This document shows positions 6,529-8,754 of a DNA stretch of 8,754 nt, piece by piece (position 1 is the stretch's first letter; each line of letters starts with the position of its first letter). A program made the position numbers and the translations under genes. Source of the stretch: CAXBPY01 sp003455275 (GTDB lineage Bacteria; Bacteroidota; Bacteroidia; Chitinophagales; UBA10324). The stretch is from the NCBI GenBank assembly GCA_963977675.1, contig CAXBPY010000086.1:1-8754 (forward strand). The letters run 5' to 3'. The notes beneath the pieces are model-generated. The model was not told where the DNA came from, ran no database searches, and saw only the letters and a list, made by a program, of their open reading frames with translations.

Positions 6529-7430
6529 TTCGTGAGCTTTCTGAACACATCTTCCAAATTCTGTTTCTCCTGGGTGAGCGAAAGAATTGTTAATTCATGC
6601 TTAACAGCAAATCGAAATACATTTTCTTGTATATCGAATGAAGCGCTCAGCTCGAAATTATTTCCTCCGGTATTTCTGATCTGGCGAACACCATCGATTT
6701 CGTTAAGCAATTTTTCGGACACGCTTTCTTTAAAAGAAACCTTTACTACCACATCCTGAATTGAATTTCGCTGAAGGTTTTCTGTGAGATCATCGGCAGC
6801 AATTTTTCCTTTGTTAATGATGATGACGCGCTGACACAAAGCCTGAACTTCCTGCATTATGTGTGTGGATAGAATTACTGTTTTCTGTTTTCCCAATTTT
6901 GAAATAAGCTGACGGATTTCAAGCAATTGATTTGGATCAAGGCCTGATGTTGGTTCATCAAGTATTAATACTTCCGGATCATGAATGAGTGCCTGCGCAA
7001 GGCCCACTCGTTGGCGGTAACCTTTTGACAGCGCTCCAATTTTTTTATTCTGTTCTTGAGTTAACCCGGTTACATCAATCATCTCGAGCATTCTTGATTT
7101 TCGATATCGCTTCGGCACATTGCTGAGCGCAGCAGCTAACAACAAAAACTCCTTCACATACATTTCAGTGTAGATCGGATTATTCTCAGGAAGGTAACCA
7201 ATTTTGCTTTTTGCTTCAATTGAATTTTTTTCTACATCAAAACCACAGACAAATGCTTTGCCTTCTGTTTGAGGAATAAATCCTGTGAGGATTTTCATCG
7301 TTGTGCTTTTGCCTGCACCATTAGGGCCTAAAAATCCTAATACCTCACCCGGCTTCACTTCAAATGAAATGGAGTCAACTGCTTTTTGTTCTCCGTAAAT
7401 TTTTGTTAACCCCTGAACTTTTACTGACAT
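6525..7430 (-). CDS. gldA: GldA: gliding-associated ABC transporter ATP-binding subunit
   Basis: This is the ATPase of the GldAFG transporter, 301 residues long. All nucleotide-binding motifs are intact: Walker A GPNGAGKST (35-43), the signature ALSKGYRQR (133-141), Walker B VLILDEP (154-160, catalytic E159), the D-loop SGLD (162-165) and the switch histidine H190 in STHIMQ. The Q-loop position reads GYLPENNPIY, with Glu instead of Gln, as is common in GldA- and NatA-like ATPases. The C-terminal region of about 90 residues (after 210) is the extension typical of ABC-2 drug/Na+-type ATPases and ends with EDVFRKLTN. The start ATG at 7430 gives the standard MSVKVQGLTKIYG N-terminus. It is the first gene of the gldA-gldF-gldG-psd run. 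Its promoter should lie in 7431-7535, where I see only weak matches to the TAnnTTTG box. Confidence 0.93.
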   Translation of the reverse strand: MSVKVQGLTKIYGEQKAVDSISFEVKPGEVLGFLGPNGAGKSTTMKILTGFIPQTEGKAFVCGFDVEKNSIEAKSKIGYLPENNPIYTEMYVKEFLLLAAALSNVPKRYRKSRMLEMIDVTGLTQEQNKKIGALSKGYRQRVGLAQALIHDPEVLILDEPTSGLDPNQLLEIRQLISKLGKQKTVILSTHIMQEVQALCQRVIIINKGKIAADDLTENLQRNSIQDVVVKVSFKESVSEKLLNEIDGVRQIRNTGGNNFELSASFDIQENVFRFAVKHELTILSLTQEKQNLEDVFRKLTN

Positions 7431-7535
7431 TGAAATTGCTGCGAGCGAATTTATGTTCAGAGTTTTGGGAAGAAATTCACATCAGCGATTTTCACAAACA
7501 ATTTACAAGTCGATGACTATGCAATGAGACAAAAA

Positions 7536-7566
7536 AAATGTCGCTCATTTTTTGTGAGCGACATTT
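7536..7566 (-). terminator. Intrinsic terminator of the repeat-protein gene
   Basis: A perfect 12-bp stem (AAATGTCGCTCA / TGAGCGACATTT) with a 7-nt loop lies 19 nt after the stop codon of the gene ending at 7586. On the minus strand the stem is followed by a run of about eight T, which makes it a strong rho-independent terminator. It separates this gene from the gldA operon downstream. Confidence 0.9.
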
Positions 7567-7585
7567 ATCTTAGTTAAAAGTTATT

Positions 7586-8754
7586 TTATTTTTTAGGTTG
7601 TTCGCCAGTTGTAAGACTTGTTTTGGAAACATTCGCGCTATTTAATTTCATATCACCACCATGCAAGTAACCTATTCCCATTTCAGTTGGTTGGTAGTAA
7701 AGTTCTGGATATAAGTATTTGCCTTTCTCAGGTCCTTTCTTTTCAACCTCTGGAATCACTCTATTTGCATTAGCCCATGCGTCTTGTCGAATTCCTGTAA
7801 CCTGCCAGCTGACTTCAACATTAGGCAAACTTGTTTTGATCTTAAATTGATTGCCCTGAATTTTTTCAGCAACAATTGCCTGGGCAAATGTTCCAATCAC
7901 AGTCAATTGATAGCGAAAATCCTTATTGAGCGCACTGAAATAATCCGGAAGTGTTACAATGGCATCACCATTTGCATCGGTGGTTACATTTCCATTATAT
8001 ATATTCATCATATCGGGGCTTTCAACAAAACTGTGATAAAGGAATTTATTTGCCGGATCAAGCGGGTGATCAATTTTAAAAGTTCCGCCGCCCTTTGTAA
8101 GATTTCCAATAACATCAACATCTCCGATAAAAGTTCCGGCAGATGTAGAAACCCAACCTGTTGACACCGGGTAAGCGATTAATGCATCCACATAGTCAGG
8201 TAAATTAGTTCCTGCATCTGCTAAAGCGTATAAACCTATTACATCTTGGGTAGTATTATTGGAAGTTAATCCATAAGCAAGAACTCCGGCATTGTAGTCA
8301 GCAGTTGCATTATTGCCTACCCCCATAATACCAATACTCCATGGCGTTCCATTAATTGTATTTGATCCTGTGCTTATACCCTGAACACCAAATCCACCAA
8401 GTGAATAAAAATAACCAGCAGAATTTGCGGTGTTGTCAATAAAACTAGTTAGTGTCTGAGAAGTAGCAGTAGTGTTCAACCCATAAATTCCTATATGAGC
8501 ACCTTCACCATATGTTCCGGTTCCTCCTACTACACCTGAGCCATAAATACCGGCAGTATTAGCACTTCCATAAACACCTAAATCATAAGAGGCCGGAGGC
8601 GTTGTTGTTCCGTTCCAGCCGATTCCCATTACACCAGTACCATAAGCAGCACCATTGTAATCACCATAAACCCCAACATTTCCCTGGCCTAATGAAGTAC
8701 TGTTCTGATTACTTCCCCAGATAGCTTTATTCCCTGTAGTTGTTCCAGAATATT
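7586..8754 (-). CDS. Repetitive Gly/Tyr-rich protein with conserved C-terminal module, N-terminus beyond window
   Basis: Only the last 388 residues are visible; the frame stays open to the right edge, so the Met at 8629 (residue 42 here) is internal. The first 160 residues or so are rich in Gly, Thr, Asn and Ser and repeat short beta-strand-like units around Gly-Tyr-Gly: GVYGD, GVYGS, GIYGS, GTYGE and GIYGL, with looser later copies (GIMGV, GVLAYG, GLYAL). Such repeats suggest a beta-helical or fibre-like surface protein. After GDVDVIGNL the style changes to a compact module at about 219-331 (GTFKIDHPLDPANKFL, SFVESPDMMNIYNG, FRYQLTVIG, VSWQVTGIRQD). From memory, closely similar C-termini occur in uncharacterised repeat proteins of several phyla, with no assigned function. 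The charged tail ends in GEQPKK. I see no type IX secretion C-terminal sorting domain and no catalytic motif, so I do not assign a function. Confidence 0.85.
   Translation of the reverse strand, partial: YSGTTTGNKAIWGSNQNSTSLGQGNVGVYGDYNGAAYGTGVMGIGWNGTTTPPASYDLGVYGSANTAGIYGSGVVGGTGTYGEGAHIGIYGLNTTATSQTLTSFIDNTANSAGYFYSLGGFGVQGISTGSNTINGTPWSIGIMGVGNNATADYNAGVLAYGLTSNNTTQDVIGLYALADAGTNLPDYVDALIAYPVSTGWVSTSAGTFIGDVDVIGNLTKGGGTFKIDHPLDPANKFLYHSFVESPDMMNIYNGNVTTDANGDAIVTLPDYFSALNKDFRYQLTVIGTFAQAIVAEKIQGNQFKIKTSLPNVEVSWQVTGIRQDAWANANRVIPEVEKKGPEKGKYLYPELYYQPTEMGIGYLHGGDMKLNSANVSKTSLTTGEQPKK

Noticed and set aside
6394..6759. Plus-strand open frame across the gldF start and the gldA end
   Set aside because: It overlaps two convincing genes on the other strand and has no recognisable motif or promoter.
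7446..7505. TAAATTCG and TAAATTGT on the minus strand as gldA promoters
   Set aside because: Both mismatch the -7 consensus and lack a proper -33 element, and the first would leave almost no leader; the gldA promoter remains unassigned.
7784..8164. Plus-strand open frame opposite the conserved module of the repeat protein
   Set aside because: The minus-strand frame encodes the conserved module there; the plus-strand product has no recognisable features.
7586..8629. Met at 8629 as the start of the repeat protein
   Set aside because: The same repeat style (GNVGVYGD, AAYGTG) continues in frame upstream to the window edge, so this Met is internal.

Overview
The window looks like chromosomal DNA from a member of the Bacteroidota. 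The best evidence is a gldA-gldF-gldG gene set, an ABC transporter first described in gliding Bacteroidota. Supporting signs are AT-rich intergenic DNA, few recognisable Shine-Dalgarno sequences, and a TAnnTTTG-type -7 promoter box. I cannot name a genus. There are seven protein-coding genes, two of them cut by the window edges. I see no RNA gene, insertion sequence, CRISPR array or prophage.

Left part, plus strand (1-2768): the 3' two-thirds of an RND-family efflux pump inner-membrane subunit of the CzcA/CusA type, then radC, a JAB/MPN+ domain protein. radC converges on the minus-strand genes, and the two transcription units share a strong hairpin at 2783-2806.

Middle, minus strand (2829-7430, transcribed right to left): gldA (ATPase), gldF (permease), gldG (auxiliary/substrate-binding-like subunit) and psd (phosphatidylserine decarboxylase) lie close together and probably form one operon. 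After psd comes a small secreted Ser/Thr-rich protein with paired cysteines. It has a candidate promoter of its own that overlaps an inverted repeat. The gldA-gldF gap holds two phased short tandem repeats, a 3 x 8-nt and a 4 x 7-nt array, the latter ending 3 nt from the gldF start codon.

Right part, minus strand (7586-8754): the C-terminal part of a large repetitive Gly/Tyr-rich protein, probably surface-exposed or fibre-like. It ends in a conserved-looking module of unknown function and is followed by a 12-bp terminator hairpin. Its N-terminus lies beyond the window.

Most of the window is ordinary chromosome. The points most worth a second look are the phased repeats before gldF, the paired-Cys secreted protein with its promoter-overlapping palindrome, the linkage of psd to a complete gldAFG set, the mixed proton-relay residues of the RND pump, and the Gly-Tyr-Gly repeat protein.
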